Shown here: piece after piece, positions 26,485 to 35,246 of the stretch | Layout of the letters: every line of letters starts with the position of its first letter | Position numbering within the stretch: position 1 is the first letter of the stretch | NCBI GenBank assembly: GCA_023663225.1 | Contig: JAMPHU010000021.1 | Span: forward strand, 1 to 46,821 | Source: Candidatus Gastranaerophilales bacterium | GTDB taxonomy: Bacteria; Bacillota; Clostridia; Lachnospirales; Lachnospiraceae | Direction of reading: 5' to 3' | Length of the DNA stretch: 46,821 bases | The notes under the pieces: model-generated | Database searches by the model: none | Seen by the model: the letters and a program-made list of their open reading frames with translations, nothing else | Told to the model about the DNA's origin: nothing | Translations under genes and position numbers: made by a program

Positions 26485-27540
26485 TCAGCCTGCGCGCTTT
26501 GAAAGGTCAATCAGCTTTTCAGCGATACGTCCCGCTCCCAGACCGTCCACAAGCGACTTTTCTTTCAAATAACACTCGTTTCTTTTCTCTGCATCTCTGC
26601 CTATTTCCCGAAAAAGCCTTCGCAGGGCAAGCAGCGTGCCCGCTTTGTCCAAATGATAATCTCCCGCGTATCCTGCAATCTTTTCCTCGCCGATGTAATG
26701 AACCAACGGTTCCTGATTGCGGGCATAGGAAAAACAAAGAAACGGCACCCCCACGGCGGCAAGCTCATAGACCGTCGTGCCGCCCGCCGTGACCGCCAAG
26801 TCGCACTGACACATCAATCCCGCCATATCCTGCACATCCTTGTGTAACACAATATAAGGGTCCCCTTCTGCAAGCTGCTCTAACTCGCGCAGATGCGGAT
26901 TGAACCGCCCTGCCACCAGATGATACCGCATCCGCTTTGTCATGTTCAGTTCCTTTTCCTCCGACATCAGTGTCTCTAACACAGCACTCGCAATATTGTC
27001 CACATCTCCTCCGCCGGTGGTGATCATCACATCCGCAATCTGCGGTCTCACCTGATAGGGCAACGCGGTAAACTGCGGGCGGACAGGCGCATAATCGCCG
27101 CCTACATAACAGTCGGTATTTTTATCGCGATACAATTCCAGATATCTCTCCTCCCTGGCAAAAATATTGTAATTGATCACGGCGTCCACCGGAAAACAAT
27201 GCTCCTGCATGTCGTCCATCAATATCGTAACGCCCGATTTTTTAAGAGAGAGCAAATAGGGATCTGTGGCATAGTAACTGTCTATTAAAATAACGCTTGT
27301 TTTGGAATTGATTTTCTCCCACTCAAAGGTTTCCTGCATCAGATCCCGATAGTCCGTGTGAAACACTCTCGCGGTAAAATAACGCGCCCGTACCGGCTCC
27401 GCCGACTGTTCGTCCGCGCAGCAAAAAAGGATCTCGTCTCGCCCGCCCAATTTTTGCGCCAAAGCCTCCGCGATCGTGAGACACCGCATCAAATGCCCCA
27501 TTCCTACTTTTTCATTGCCGTCCGCACGAAACAGATACAT
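26485..27540 (-). CDS. pseG: PseG-like UDP-sugar hydrolase (pseudaminic acid pathway)
   Basis: 351 residues from the ATG at 27540, which has GGGAGA at good distance. It shows the GT-B-like MurG fold of PseG: FRADGNEKVGMGHLMRC at the N terminus (the GxGHxxRC motif holds the catalytic His), ILIDSYYA, ILMDDM, and TAGGTTVYELAAVGVPFL late in the protein. PseG removes UDP from UDP-2,4-diacetamido-2,4,6-trideoxy-L-altrose, giving the sugar used by PseI. The gene directly follows pseI, with 16 bases between them, and belongs to a pseF-pseI-pseG run. LegG-like or spore-coat enzymes share the fold, but the partners favour PseG. Confidence 0.88.
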   Translation of the reverse strand: MYLFRADGNEKVGMGHLMRCLTIAEALAQKLGGRDEILFCCADEQSAEPVRARYFTARVFHTDYRDLMQETFEWEKINSKTSVILIDSYYATDPYLLSLKKSGVTILMDDMQEHCFPVDAVINYNIFAREERYLELYRDKNTDCYVGGDYAPVRPQFTALPYQVRPQIADVMITTGGGDVDNIASAVLETLMSEEKELNMTKRMRYHLVAGRFNPHLRELEQLAEGDPYIVLHKDVQDMAGLMCQCDLAVTAGGTTVYELAAVGVPFLCFSYARNQEPLVHYIGEEKIAGYAGDYHLDKAGTLLALRRLFREIGRDAEKRNECYLKEKSLVDGLGAGRIAEKLIDLSKRAG

Positions 27541-27556
27541 CGTCTGTGTTCTCCCA

Positions 27557-28612
27557 TCATTCATCAAAATCGACCAATCCCCAACTCATGGGCGTGCCCA
27601 TGGCGGCATCTCTCAAGATTCTTTTTCCCAGGATCTCCTCGTAATACTTGGTATGCAGACCGCATCCCGGTCTCACGGAACGCAGATTCTCAGGTGTAAA
27701 CACTTCCCCCGCCTTCATGTCTTTTGCCACAAACAGGGAACGGGTAAGCTCTCTCTCCCGTCCGACGGGCAGATCATAAGTCGCTTTCCCCATCGCTTTC
27801 TCTATGATGCGGATATGATCCACCATCTCCTTAAACTCTTCCGGCTCCATGGAGAAAGCGGCGTCCGGGCCGCCGTCCAAGCGCCTGAGCGTCAGATGCT
27901 TTTCCACGACCTTTGCACCCAGCGCCACCGCTGCGCCGGCCACAGCGACTCCCATGGAATGATCCGACAATCCCACAATACAGTCAAAATTTTCCCTCAT
28001 GGCGGGAATCGTCTTCAAATTGATGCTCTCATAGGGGGTGGGATACGCCGAACAGCATTTCAGCAGAACCACATCCTCATTGCCCGCCTCCCTACAGGTT
28101 CGCAGGGCTAAGTCGATATCCGACAGATACGCGACGCCTGTAGCCAATATGACCGGTTTGCCCAGCGCCGCAATCTTCTTGATCAGGGGAATATCCGTGA
28201 TCTCAAAAGAGGCGATCTTATACGCGGGCACATTCATTTCTTCCAAGAAATCCACCGCGCTGAAGTCGAAAGGCGAGGAGAAAAAAATGAGTCCCATCTC
28301 CTCCGCAAGCTTTTTGAGTTTGGGGTGCCACTCCCAGGGGGTGTACGCCTGCTGATACAGTTTGTGCAAGGTGGTGCCGTCCCACAGCGTGCCCTGGGTG
28401 ATCTGAAAACATGGATCATCACAGTCCAAAGTCAACGTATCCGCCGTGTAGGTCTGAAGCTTGACAGCGTCCGCACCCGCGTCTTTTGCCGCCTGCATCA
28501 GCTTCACCGCCACGTCAAAATCCATCCGATGATTTGCCGACATCTCCGCCACGATAAAGACAGGGGCATCTTGGCCGATCTTGCGATCTCCTATCCTGAT
28601 CTCTCTATTCAT
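27557..28612 (-). CDS. pseI: Pseudaminic acid synthase
   Basis: 351 residues. A NeuB-family aldolase that condenses the PseG product with phosphoenolpyruvate to make pseudaminic acid. Characteristic stretches are PVFIVAEMSANH, GADAVKLQTYT, GTLWDGTTLHKLYQ with YTPWEWH (the last two are typical of PseI rather than NeuB), SSPFDF, KIASFE, GLSDHS and EKHLTL. A C-terminal SAF/antifreeze-like domain (SLFVAKDMKAGEVFT, RPGCGLH) completes the usual length. The ATG overlaps the end of pseF by eight bases behind GAGGAG. Together with PseF and PseG it defines a nonulosonic acid pathway. Confidence 0.95.
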   Translation of the reverse strand: MNREIRIGDRKIGQDAPVFIVAEMSANHRMDFDVAVKLMQAAKDAGADAVKLQTYTADTLTLDCDDPCFQITQGTLWDGTTLHKLYQQAYTPWEWHPKLKKLAEEMGLIFFSSPFDFSAVDFLEEMNVPAYKIASFEITDIPLIKKIAALGKPVILATGVAYLSDIDLALRTCREAGNEDVVLLKCCSAYPTPYESINLKTIPAMRENFDCIVGLSDHSMGVAVAGAAVALGAKVVEKHLTLRRLDGGPDAAFSMEPEEFKEMVDHIRIIEKAMGKATYDLPVGRERELTRSLFVAKDMKAGEVFTPENLRSVRPGCGLHTKYYEEILGKRILRDAAMGTPMSWGLVDFDE

Positions 28613-29324
28613 GCTCTGCCATTCTCCTCTCTTTTCGTTCCTGTGTCATCAGGCGATACTTCATTTCCGCAATCTTCCAATCCGTCTCATTGTCAATATC
28701 CTGCACCTCCAGTTCAGAGATCACAAACGGCAGAATATTCCCTACCATCAATCTGCCATTTTTATGAAAAGCTTCCGTGCGGAACAGGTAGAACTGCCCT
28801 GCATCATGGTAGTGCGTCTCCAGATCTTGAGAACGGCTGTCCAGATATTGCGGATACTTAAATTCCAGTCTGCCCTCCTTCACCACCATGCCTCTCTGCG
28901 GCGGGTAGGAGAACGGCGTCACCGGAATCAGCGTGTCCGCGCTGCTGTTCTCTAAAAGCGCTGCCGCCTGCGAAAGCTTTTCTGCGGTCACAAAGGGAGC
29001 GGTAGGATAAATGCAGCATCCCAGTTCAAAATGCTCCCCCCGTTTTTCGTACTCCTCCAGCACCTCCAGCAACACATCGTTGGTGGTCGCAAAGTCTCCC
29101 GACGTCCTTTCGCTGCGAAAAAAAGGAACCTTTGCTCCATATCGCCTTGCCACCTCCGCAATTTTCTCACTGTCCGTGGACACCATCACCGTATCAAAAA
29201 TACCGGCCTTTATCGCCGCCTCGATCGAATATGCCAAAATAGGTTTGCCGCAAAATTCCTTTATATTTTTTTCGGGTATCCGCTTGCTGCCCCCTCTGGC
29301 AGTGATTATTGCAATCTTTCTCAT
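28605..29324 (-). CDS. pseF: Pseudaminic acid cytidylyltransferase
   Basis: 239 residues from ATG 29324, preceded by GGGAGG. It activates pseudaminic acid with CTP, forming CMP-pseudaminic acid for transfer. The CMP-sugar synthetase opening is clear (IITARGGSKRIPEKNIKEF, GKPILAYSIEAA), with VSTDSEKIAEVARRYGA, ERTSGDFATTNDV, CIYPTAPFV and HYHDAGQFYLF. The last stretch and the size match PseF better than NeuA. The longer upstream reading has no support and overlaps an intergenic stretch of 29 bases. It is the first of three consecutive pse genes. Confidence 0.93.
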   Translation of the reverse strand: MRKIAIITARGGSKRIPEKNIKEFCGKPILAYSIEAAIKAGIFDTVMVSTDSEKIAEVARRYGAKVPFFRSERTSGDFATTNDVLLEVLEEYEKRGEHFELGCCIYPTAPFVTAEKLSQAAALLENSSADTLIPVTPFSYPPQRGMVVKEGRLEFKYPQYLDSRSQDLETHYHDAGQFYLFRTEAFHKNGRLMVGNILPFVISELEVQDIDNETDWKIAEMKYRLMTQERKERRMAEHE

Positions 29325-29353
29325 AACAGCCTCCCGTCTCCGCCATACAGACA

Positions 29354-30370
29354 CTATCTGCGCATACTGCGAACCGCTTTTTTGCCATGATATACCAACC
29401 AAAACAAAAGATCCGAACGCCCCTGTAGCGCGATCAATTCCTGTTCTTCCATACCTGTCCATTCCCGATAATAGGGATTGTCCGCAAATGCCGGGAAACG
29501 CGCCATCATGCCCTCTCTCAGTTCCCTCACAAAAGAAAGCTCAGGACGCTTCACCCCCGACAGATAGGAAAATAAGGTATTGATATAATACAATTCCGAA
29601 AATCGGTATTCAATCTCCCGATGATATTTCTCCAAGAATCCTCTGCTTACGCACTCTTCATACAAAAGCTCCGCCGCCCGCATACGATCCCTACACTTTT
29701 CTTCCGTGATATGATGAACCGTGGACACCTGATGCTGATAATAATAGTACAGAGGCTCCTCCACTCTCTCAAAATGCTTAAAATATAAGGACCACACCGG
29801 ACCGGCACAATTATCCTCGTAGAAGATACCCTCGGGAAACGAAAGACCATTCTCTCTGATCACATCCCGCCTGTAAATCTTGATCACCATGCTCCCCGGA
29901 CGCATCAAAAGACGCTTGTGTTTTTCCTCATCCAAGACCCCCGTCTGCTCCTGTGTATTGTTTTGCACCACACGCCCCACCATGAAAGTGTGTCGTTCTA
30001 CCAGATTATAATCGCAGCCTACCAGATCGGCTCCCGTCTCCCCAGCCTTTTTCAAAAGCTTCTCATAACAATCGCAAACCACCCAATCGTCACTGTCTAC
30101 AAAACCGACCCATTCCCCCGACGCATGTTGCAGTCCCAGATTCTTGGCGCCGCCCTGCCGTCTGTTCACCTCGCAGCAGAGCACTTTGACCTTTTCCGGA
30201 TAAGTCCTCTCATATTCCCGCAGGATATCAAGCGACTCGTCTGTGGAAGCGTCGTCCACCGCCAGGATCTCATAGTCCGAAAGCGTCTGTTTCACCAGAG
30301 AATCCAGGCAGAAGTTCAATTTTCCCTCCGCCGCCATATTGTACACCGGCACGATCACACTCAGCTTCAA
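29354..30370 (-). CDS. GT2 family glycosyltransferase, TTG start
   Basis: 338 residues. A single GT-A domain opens at the N terminus (KLSVIVPVYNM), with ILAVDDASTDES, GGAKNLGLQHASGEW, VGFVDSDDW as DxD motif, and YEDNCAGPVW. The remaining third is helical. The start is taken as TTG at 30370, which overlaps the ABC transporter stop as TTGA and puts the KLSVIVPV strand right at the N terminus, as usual in GT2. An in-frame ATG at 30433 would lie deep inside the transporter gene and add 21 unrelated residues. It probably builds the lipid-linked glycan that the adjacent PglK-like transporter flips. The sugar is unknown. Confidence 0.85.
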   Translation of the reverse strand: MKLSVIVPVYNMAAEGKLNFCLDSLVKQTLSDYEILAVDDASTDESLDILREYERTYPEKVKVLCCEVNRRQGGAKNLGLQHASGEWVGFVDSDDWVVCDCYEKLLKKAGETGADLVGCDYNLVERHTFMVGRVVQNNTQEQTGVLDEEKHKRLLMRPGSMVIKIYRRDVIRENGLSFPEGIFYEDNCAGPVWSLYFKHFERVEEPLYYYYQHQVSTVHHITEEKCRDRMRAAELLYEECVSRGFLEKYHREIEYRFSELYYINTLFSYLSGVKRPELSFVRELREGMMARFPAFADNPYYREWTGMEEQELIALQGRSDLLFWLVYHGKKAVRSMRR

Positions 30371-32121
30371 ATTGACACCCTGCCTCTCTCTATCACGGCC
30401 TTTCCATCCTCCACCCGATACACGATATCGCACTTCTCGATCGTCTGCAGCCTGTGGGCAATGATCACCAAAGTTTTCCTGCCCTGCAGTCTGTTGATCG
30501 ACTCCATGATCGCCGCCTCCGTGTCATTGTCCAGAGCAGAAGTGGCCTCGTCCAAGATCAGCACCTCCGGATCATTGTACAACGCTCTGGCAATGCTGAT
30601 CCGCTGTCTCTGTCCGCCGGACAGACGGATGCCCCGCTCCCCAATACCGGTGTCCAACCCCTGGGGTAAGCTTCTCACAAATTCATCCAACTGCGCCTCC
30701 TGTAGCGCCCTCCACAGCTTCTTTTCGTCAATTTTCTCCTCTGGCACGCCGAAAGCCACATTCTTTCGTATGGTGTCATCCAACATAAATATCATCTGCG
30801 GAATGTAACCGATATTTTTCAGCCACCCTCTGTAATGTGCCTTCACATCTTGTCCGTCCACGCAGATCGTACCACTTTTGACCTCCAAAAGTCCCAGCAG
30901 GATATCCACCACTGTACTTTTGCCTGCGCCGGTGGTTCCCACAATACCAACGGAAGCTCCCGCCGGAATCACGAGTCCCGCATGGTCAAAGATCAGCTTT
31001 TCGGTGTTGGGATATGCATAGGTGATATCTTTGAGTTCGATCTTTTCCCGAACAGGCAGCTTCTCCTCCTCGTCCGTGGCAAAGGACAGATCCACCTTGT
31101 CCCCGCTGATCTCATCCTGTAGATTGTCGCTGACCCCCATAAAAAAGGGTTCAAAATAGGCGATGGAATTGATCTGATTGTTGATGCGGTTGACGCAGGG
31201 CAGCAGGATAAAAGCAGCCGCCGCCAGCGTGGTGAGCACATTCAACATATTTTCTGTGGACACGCCGGACGCCACCTGAAAGATCATATATCCCACCATC
31301 GTGGCCACACAGACCGTCTCGATCAGCAGTTTGGGAATATTATTGTAGAGACTGTAACGCTGCACGGCATCCACATAACCCTTGCCGCACTTTTTGTACT
31401 CGGACACAAAATACTGCTCCTTACAGGCAATCTTCACTTCCTTGATCCCCTGCACCGTCTGTGAGATCCACTTGAACAGTCCGCTGTAATAGTCCTGATT
31501 GTCCTTACCCGCCTTGTACATGATAGGCTTCAACACCTTTTTCACCACCAGCATCACCGCCACCAGCACCACCGCCAGGATCACGGTCATGGTGCCGTTG
31601 GTCAGCAGACAATAGCCGATGATAAACAGCGAAACGACACCGTCCGACAACATCTGCAAAAGGGCCAGAATCAGCGCATACATATTGTTCACATCGGATG
31701 TGATGCTCCTCTGCACCACCGCCGTGTCCGCATTCAGGTAAAACTCATAACTTCTGCGCAGATAATTGCGCATCATGCGCTCCGAAGTCCGAAATTGATT
31801 GGTATAGACAAAGGAAAAAGTCAATTTCTGTTGAACATATAAAAACAGATTCTTCGCCACAAAGACCAGAATCAACAGCGCCATGATCGTCACGGAAAAG
31901 GTACGGTAATCCTTTGTCCCCATCCACTCATAGACGCTTCCTACCAGCCGGCTCTCCTGCACAGCCTGGGGATCGATGACGATCTGAACCACCTCCACTA
32001 ACAACCCCACGCCCGCCGTCTGCAAAAAAGCGCCTATTATCATCAGGACAATCAACCCTGCCATGGTCCGTTTTTGTCTGTTGTCCAACAGGACATTCAA
32101 CTTTTTTACTATCTGAGACAT
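30367..32121 (-). CDS. ABC exporter, PglK/MsbA-like lipid-linked oligosaccharide flippase
   Basis: 584 residues, a half transporter with five or six N-terminal membrane helices (about 20-320) and a C-terminal ATPase. It has Walker A GTTGAGKST, Q-loop IGYIPQMIFML, signature LSGGQRQRISIARAL, Walker B VLILDEATSALD and H-loop IIAHRL. The membrane domain layout and stretches such as IKEVKIACKEQYF and LPCVNRINNQINSI resemble PglK, the Campylobacter flippase for undecaprenyl-PP-heptasaccharide. Context (GT2 gene coupled by TTGA overlap, sialyltransferase-like gene upstream, pse genes downstream) supports glycan flipping rather than peptide or drug export. The start is supported by AAAGGAG. Confidence 0.88.
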   Translation of the reverse strand: MSQIVKKLNVLLDNRQKRTMAGLIVLMIIGAFLQTAGVGLLVEVVQIVIDPQAVQESRLVGSVYEWMGTKDYRTFSVTIMALLILVFVAKNLFLYVQQKLTFSFVYTNQFRTSERMMRNYLRRSYEFYLNADTAVVQRSITSDVNNMYALILALLQMLSDGVVSLFIIGYCLLTNGTMTVILAVVLVAVMLVVKKVLKPIMYKAGKDNQDYYSGLFKWISQTVQGIKEVKIACKEQYFVSEYKKCGKGYVDAVQRYSLYNNIPKLLIETVCVATMVGYMIFQVASGVSTENMLNVLTTLAAAAFILLPCVNRINNQINSIAYFEPFFMGVSDNLQDEISGDKVDLSFATDEEEKLPVREKIELKDITYAYPNTEKLIFDHAGLVIPAGASVGIVGTTGAGKSTVVDILLGLLEVKSGTICVDGQDVKAHYRGWLKNIGYIPQMIFMLDDTIRKNVAFGVPEEKIDEKKLWRALQEAQLDEFVRSLPQGLDTGIGERGIRLSGGQRQRISIARALYNDPEVLILDEATSALDNDTEAAIMESINRLQGRKTLVIIAHRLQTIEKCDIVYRVEDGKAVIERGRVSI

Positions 32122-32131
32122 GAAAACTCCT

Positions 32132-33220
32132 TTATATTTGCTCGTTTTGCCGATGGATCAGCGGATCCTCATAAGCGTCCATGAAATCGGCGCCCAAACG
32201 CACCACCTCGTCCGCAAACTGAATGGCTTTGAGCTCTGTGAACACCGCCACCACTTTGCGGAACCTGAGTCCCGGGAAGAAATTCAATATCTCCATGGGT
32301 ACAGTGGCGTCAAACTGCGGGTACTCGGAGAAAAGCTTCCGATAGTCCAGCACATCCCGCGGATGCGGCTTGATAAAGATCGTCCCCTCCGACTGATACT
32401 TGGCAATGATATCCCGAAAGATCTGCTCTCTCACATCCAAGGTGCAGAGCGGATCCGTCAAAATCAAGATCTTATCCCCCACCTTGCCGCTCTCCTCGAT
32501 CTGCCTCTGTAGCGCCTCCTTATCTCGAATAAACGCCTGCAGGATCAACTCCTTGTCCTCTTCTGTAAGCCTGTCCACCAAAGCCTGCCTCGGCTCATCA
32601 ATATATTTTGGACAGGGATAACGGATCAGAGAACTGTCGTTTACCTCCATATCCAAGCAGTATTTCCCATATCCGTTCTGCACAAAGATCAGATTGAGCC
32701 TTTGGGAGAGGAATACCTTTAATGGAAAGTGCCCCCTGTTGTCATAGCGGGCCGCGTCAAAATTTTTCAGACAGTTCAACCCGTCCTCTATCGCGTGATA
32801 AGGAATCTTGTATTGATTGAGGTAATAGCCTATGGGGTCGGAATCGCAATAGACATACACGTCCACGTAGGCGCGGAAGTCAACGGGCACAAAAGGCGCT
32901 TCCAGCCTGGCATACTCTTTGGTAAAGCGGATCCGGCAGATCAGATTCCCCAAAAAGTTGCCGCCGCCCCTCCTCCATCTTGCCAACTGCGGAAAATAAT
33001 CCTCTCTCTTCTCATCAAATTCAATCACTTCCTCAAAAAGTCCCGTGCGCTCCACACGTTCTTTCAGACTTTCAAAATCATTGGACATTTTGGACAACAC
33101 AAGAGAAGCTCCTCCGGCCTCCTGCCCCTGCGCCCTGCGCTGCTCTCTCAGCTTCAATTCTTTCAGAAAGGTCACATACACATGATAATAGGTATGGCAC
33201 ACGTAAATCCTGTCCTTCAC
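32132..33220 (-). CDS. Sialyltransferase-like glycosyltransferase, candidate pseudaminyltransferase; GTG start
   Basis: 362 residues, GTG start behind CGGAGGG. The N terminus IYVCHTYYHVYVT is the first strand of a GT-B fold. Two motifs diagnostic of bacterial sialyltransferases (GT52/GT80/GT38-like) are visible: the D/E-D/E-G motif as HAIEDG (residues 145-147) and the HP motif as FIKPHP (286-287), about 140 residues apart. A DPLCTLD phosphate-loop-like region lies between. As the operon makes CMP-pseudaminic acid through PseF and no neuA/neuB pair for sialic acid is seen, the likely donor is CMP-Pse. This is inference. It is the first gene after the 33.26 kb promoter. Confidence 0.78.
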   Translation of the reverse strand: MKDRIYVCHTYYHVYVTFLKELKLREQRRAQGQEAGGASLVLSKMSNDFESLKERVERTGLFEEVIEFDEKREDYFPQLARWRRGGGNFLGNLICRIRFTKEYARLEAPFVPVDFRAYVDVYVYCDSDPIGYYLNQYKIPYHAIEDGLNCLKNFDAARYDNRGHFPLKVFLSQRLNLIFVQNGYGKYCLDMEVNDSSLIRYPCPKYIDEPRQALVDRLTEEDKELILQAFIRDKEALQRQIEESGKVGDKILILTDPLCTLDVREQIFRDIIAKYQSEGTIFIKPHPRDVLDYRKLFSEYPQFDATVPMEILNFFPGLRFRKVVAVFTELKAIQFADEVVRLGADFMDAYEDPLIHRQNEQI

Positions 33221-33258
33221 GGCAGATCCCTCCGGTAAACTGTCCTAAATATTGTTCA

Positions 33259-33287
33259 ATTTTACCATATTTTGTGCAGATAGTAAA
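33259..33287 (-). promoter_or_regulatory. Sigma-A promoter of block B operon
   Basis: The minus strand has TTTACT (33287-33282), a 17-base spacer ending TGG, and TAAAAT (33264-33259), an extended -10, about 38 bases before the GTG start of the sialyltransferase-like gene. Twelve bases or more separate it from the upstream gene's stop codon. Confidence 0.6.
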
Positions 33288-33299
33288 ATAGAATTTCAG

Positions 33300-35090
33300 C
33301 TATTCGGCCCTGATTGCATATACCCATATCCTATAATAACTGTCCGCCGTCTCAAAAGGCTCCTCCCTGACCAGCGCAAGTCCCATCTCCTCCGCATTTT
33401 GCACAGGCATTGCCGCAAAAAGGTATCGCCCTCCCATCTCATACATTTTCCGGGTATTCAACTCCAGATTCTCATAAACTGCGGTCGTATAACCCGGGAT
33501 CATCATATAATTTCCGGTCTCCGCGTTAAATAAATAACACCTGTTCCCCCATGTATCAAAATAGACTCTGACCTCTTCCGCCTTCGCCAGCTCCTTCTCA
33601 ATGATCTCCCGAAACTCATGTTTATAGTCGAGGGAATAGTAATTGGAGTAGCCATCCAGACAGTAAAAGCCATTGTAAAGCGCGGCCGCCGGCGTGATTC
33701 CCAAGCTCAACGTGCGGTACGACGATTTATCCTCTCCCAGGAAATCGTCAATCTGATCATAGACATCCTTGGCATAATAGTCATCCCAGTTCATCAAATG
33801 ATAGGTGTCGGGAAAAATCATCAGCCGCAGATTATGGTAAATCGTGCTGTTCTCATAAACCTGAAAACACAACGCCGCCAACACGGCCACCGCCGCGCCA
33901 TACCGTAAAATCCACCATTTTCTCCACTCTTTCAACAAAAGGAACAAGTCAAGCGCCAAAAGCGTATACCAACACAGTGGTAAAATCCAATAGATGCGAT
34001 CCGCCTGAAAGCTCTTGCATACTCCTCCAAGCTGCATACGCACATCCACCAACCGGGGAGTCCGCCACAAAACCGCGGCGACGGATACCAGAAGCGCAAG
34101 AACAAAACCGGCTGCCACCATCCTGTAGGGAACGCTTCCCGCGATTTTCTGAAAAATGCCTGTTTTTTCCCCGCGGCGAAAAGTCCCGATGACCTGACTC
34201 ACCGGATAAAGTACGATCACGGCCGCTGTGAGCAGCACAATCATTCCATTATAAGACTTTCCGTAAGCGCCTCCCTCCAAGAATATCTCCTCAAAAGACG
34301 TTCGCCAGTCCGATATGGCCGCGAGCACCATCTCCTCGCGATGCGCCACATAACTCTCCCCGATTCCCAACAGGCTGCCCAACAGCTCCACATTACAGAG
34401 CAAAAAACCAGCCGTCAAGAGAAGCAGCGAAATCCCCACCCCTCTGCTCACTTCCTTTTGCTTCTTCCAAAGGCTCCACAGCCAGACAAAAAAAAGCAGC
34501 GCGATCCATGTAAAACCTGCCAAAGCCAGAGAAGAACTCACTGCATATAGGAGAATACAGAGACCATACTTTATTTTTTGCGCGAGGGAAAGCTCCTTTT
34601 CACAGTATTTTATGACTGCCCAGGCCAAAAGAGGCTGACCTAAGATAGAAAGACCGTATACAGGATAAAAGGGCAGATATACAAAAATGCCCGCCGCCAC
34701 AAAGGAGATCAGCGAGGATTGCGTAAACAGCCTGCACAGTCGATACATCCCCACATACCCCACCATCACAACAAACACATGCATGGCAGCAAAAGCCGCA
34801 AAGGGCGGCAGTACCTTATAAAAAAGCACACCGATCGGCGCCGGAGGGGTCATAGCAGCCTTATTCATGCCATTCATAAATTCTGGTATGATATTCTCGC
34901 CGGAGAACAAGTATTTCGCTCGGTAGATATAGTTTAACACCTCACCGTCCAACTGATCATTGATTTGGATATAACATTTGCTCCCCAACACCAGATAGGG
35001 CAGCACCAAGAACGCTGTGGCCGCAAGTCCGAGTAAAAACCAGGGAAATTTCTCCAAAAATGCCCATACTTTTTTTTCTGTCCCGCTCAT
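33300..35090 (-). CDS. Polytopic membrane protein, DUF6044-like, probable GT-C type
   Basis: 596 residues with about eleven hydrophobic segments. The first outer loop reads CYIQINDQLDGEVLNYIY, an acidic DxLDGE motif in the place expected for a GT-C catalytic aspartate, and YLPFYPVYGLSILGQP follows two helices later. The C-terminal 130 residues form an outside domain with beta strands (YLFNAETGNYMMIPGYT). It recalls DUF6044/YkoS-like proteins (from memory, needs a profile search). The start at 35090 is chosen because GAGGAG lies six bases before it; longer readings run through the promoter. It has its own promoter, divergent from pseC. The likely role is transfer of a lipid-linked sugar, not demonstrated. 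Confidence 0.73.
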   Translation of the reverse strand: MSGTEKKVWAFLEKFPWFLLGLAATAFLVLPYLVLGSKCYIQINDQLDGEVLNYIYRAKYLFSGENIIPEFMNGMNKAAMTPPAPIGVLFYKVLPPFAAFAAMHVFVVMVGYVGMYRLCRLFTQSSLISFVAAGIFVYLPFYPVYGLSILGQPLLAWAVIKYCEKELSLAQKIKYGLCILLYAVSSSLALAGFTWIALLFFVWLWSLWKKQKEVSRGVGISLLLLTAGFLLCNVELLGSLLGIGESYVAHREEMVLAAISDWRTSFEEIFLEGGAYGKSYNGMIVLLTAAVIVLYPVSQVIGTFRRGEKTGIFQKIAGSVPYRMVAAGFVLALLVSVAAVLWRTPRLVDVRMQLGGVCKSFQADRIYWILPLCWYTLLALDLFLLLKEWRKWWILRYGAAVAVLAALCFQVYENSTIYHNLRLMIFPDTYHLMNWDDYYAKDVYDQIDDFLGEDKSSYRTLSLGITPAAALYNGFYCLDGYSNYYSLDYKHEFREIIEKELAKAEEVRVYFDTWGNRCYLFNAETGNYMMIPGYTTAVYENLELNTRKMYEMGGRYLFAAMPVQNAEEMGLALVREEPFETADSYYRIWVYAIRAE

Positions 35091-35115
35091 ATCCATCTCC
35101 TCTGCTATATAGCCT

Positions 35116-35144
35116 ATTATACTGATAAGGCCGCTTTTGCGCAA
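35116..35144 (-). promoter_or_regulatory. Sigma-A promoter for the DUF6044-like gene
   Basis: The minus strand shows TTGCGC (35144-35139), 17 bases, then TATAAT (35121-35116), 26 bases before the ATG at 35090. Confidence 0.65.
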
Positions 35145-35164
35145 GGTTGGCTTTTTATTTTGCA

Positions 35165-35193
35165 TTTCCTTTTTGGCGAGAACATGGTATACT
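35165..35193 (+). promoter_or_regulatory. pseC: Promoter candidate for pseC
   Basis: TGG followed by TATACT (35188-35193) forms an extended -10. The -35 position (TTTCCT) is weak. The ATG of pseC is 53 bases downstream. It is divergent from the promoter at 35116-35144. Confidence 0.5.
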
Positions 35194-35246
35194 ATATCTA
35201 TTGTTTTCGTGTGGATAGATATTTGCGGACAAAGGAGAGAAACGAA

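Noticed and set aside
26485-29324. Sialic acid (neuA/neuB/neuC) or legionaminic acid pathway
   Set aside because: GTLWDGTTL and YTPWEW in the synthase, the PseG-type GMGHLMRC hydrolase and a PseC-type aminotransferase fit pseudaminic acid better; no NeuC-like epimerase is present.
30367-32121. Bacteriocin or drug exporter
   Set aside because: No peptidase C39 domain or precursor peptide nearby; the neighbours are all glycan genes.
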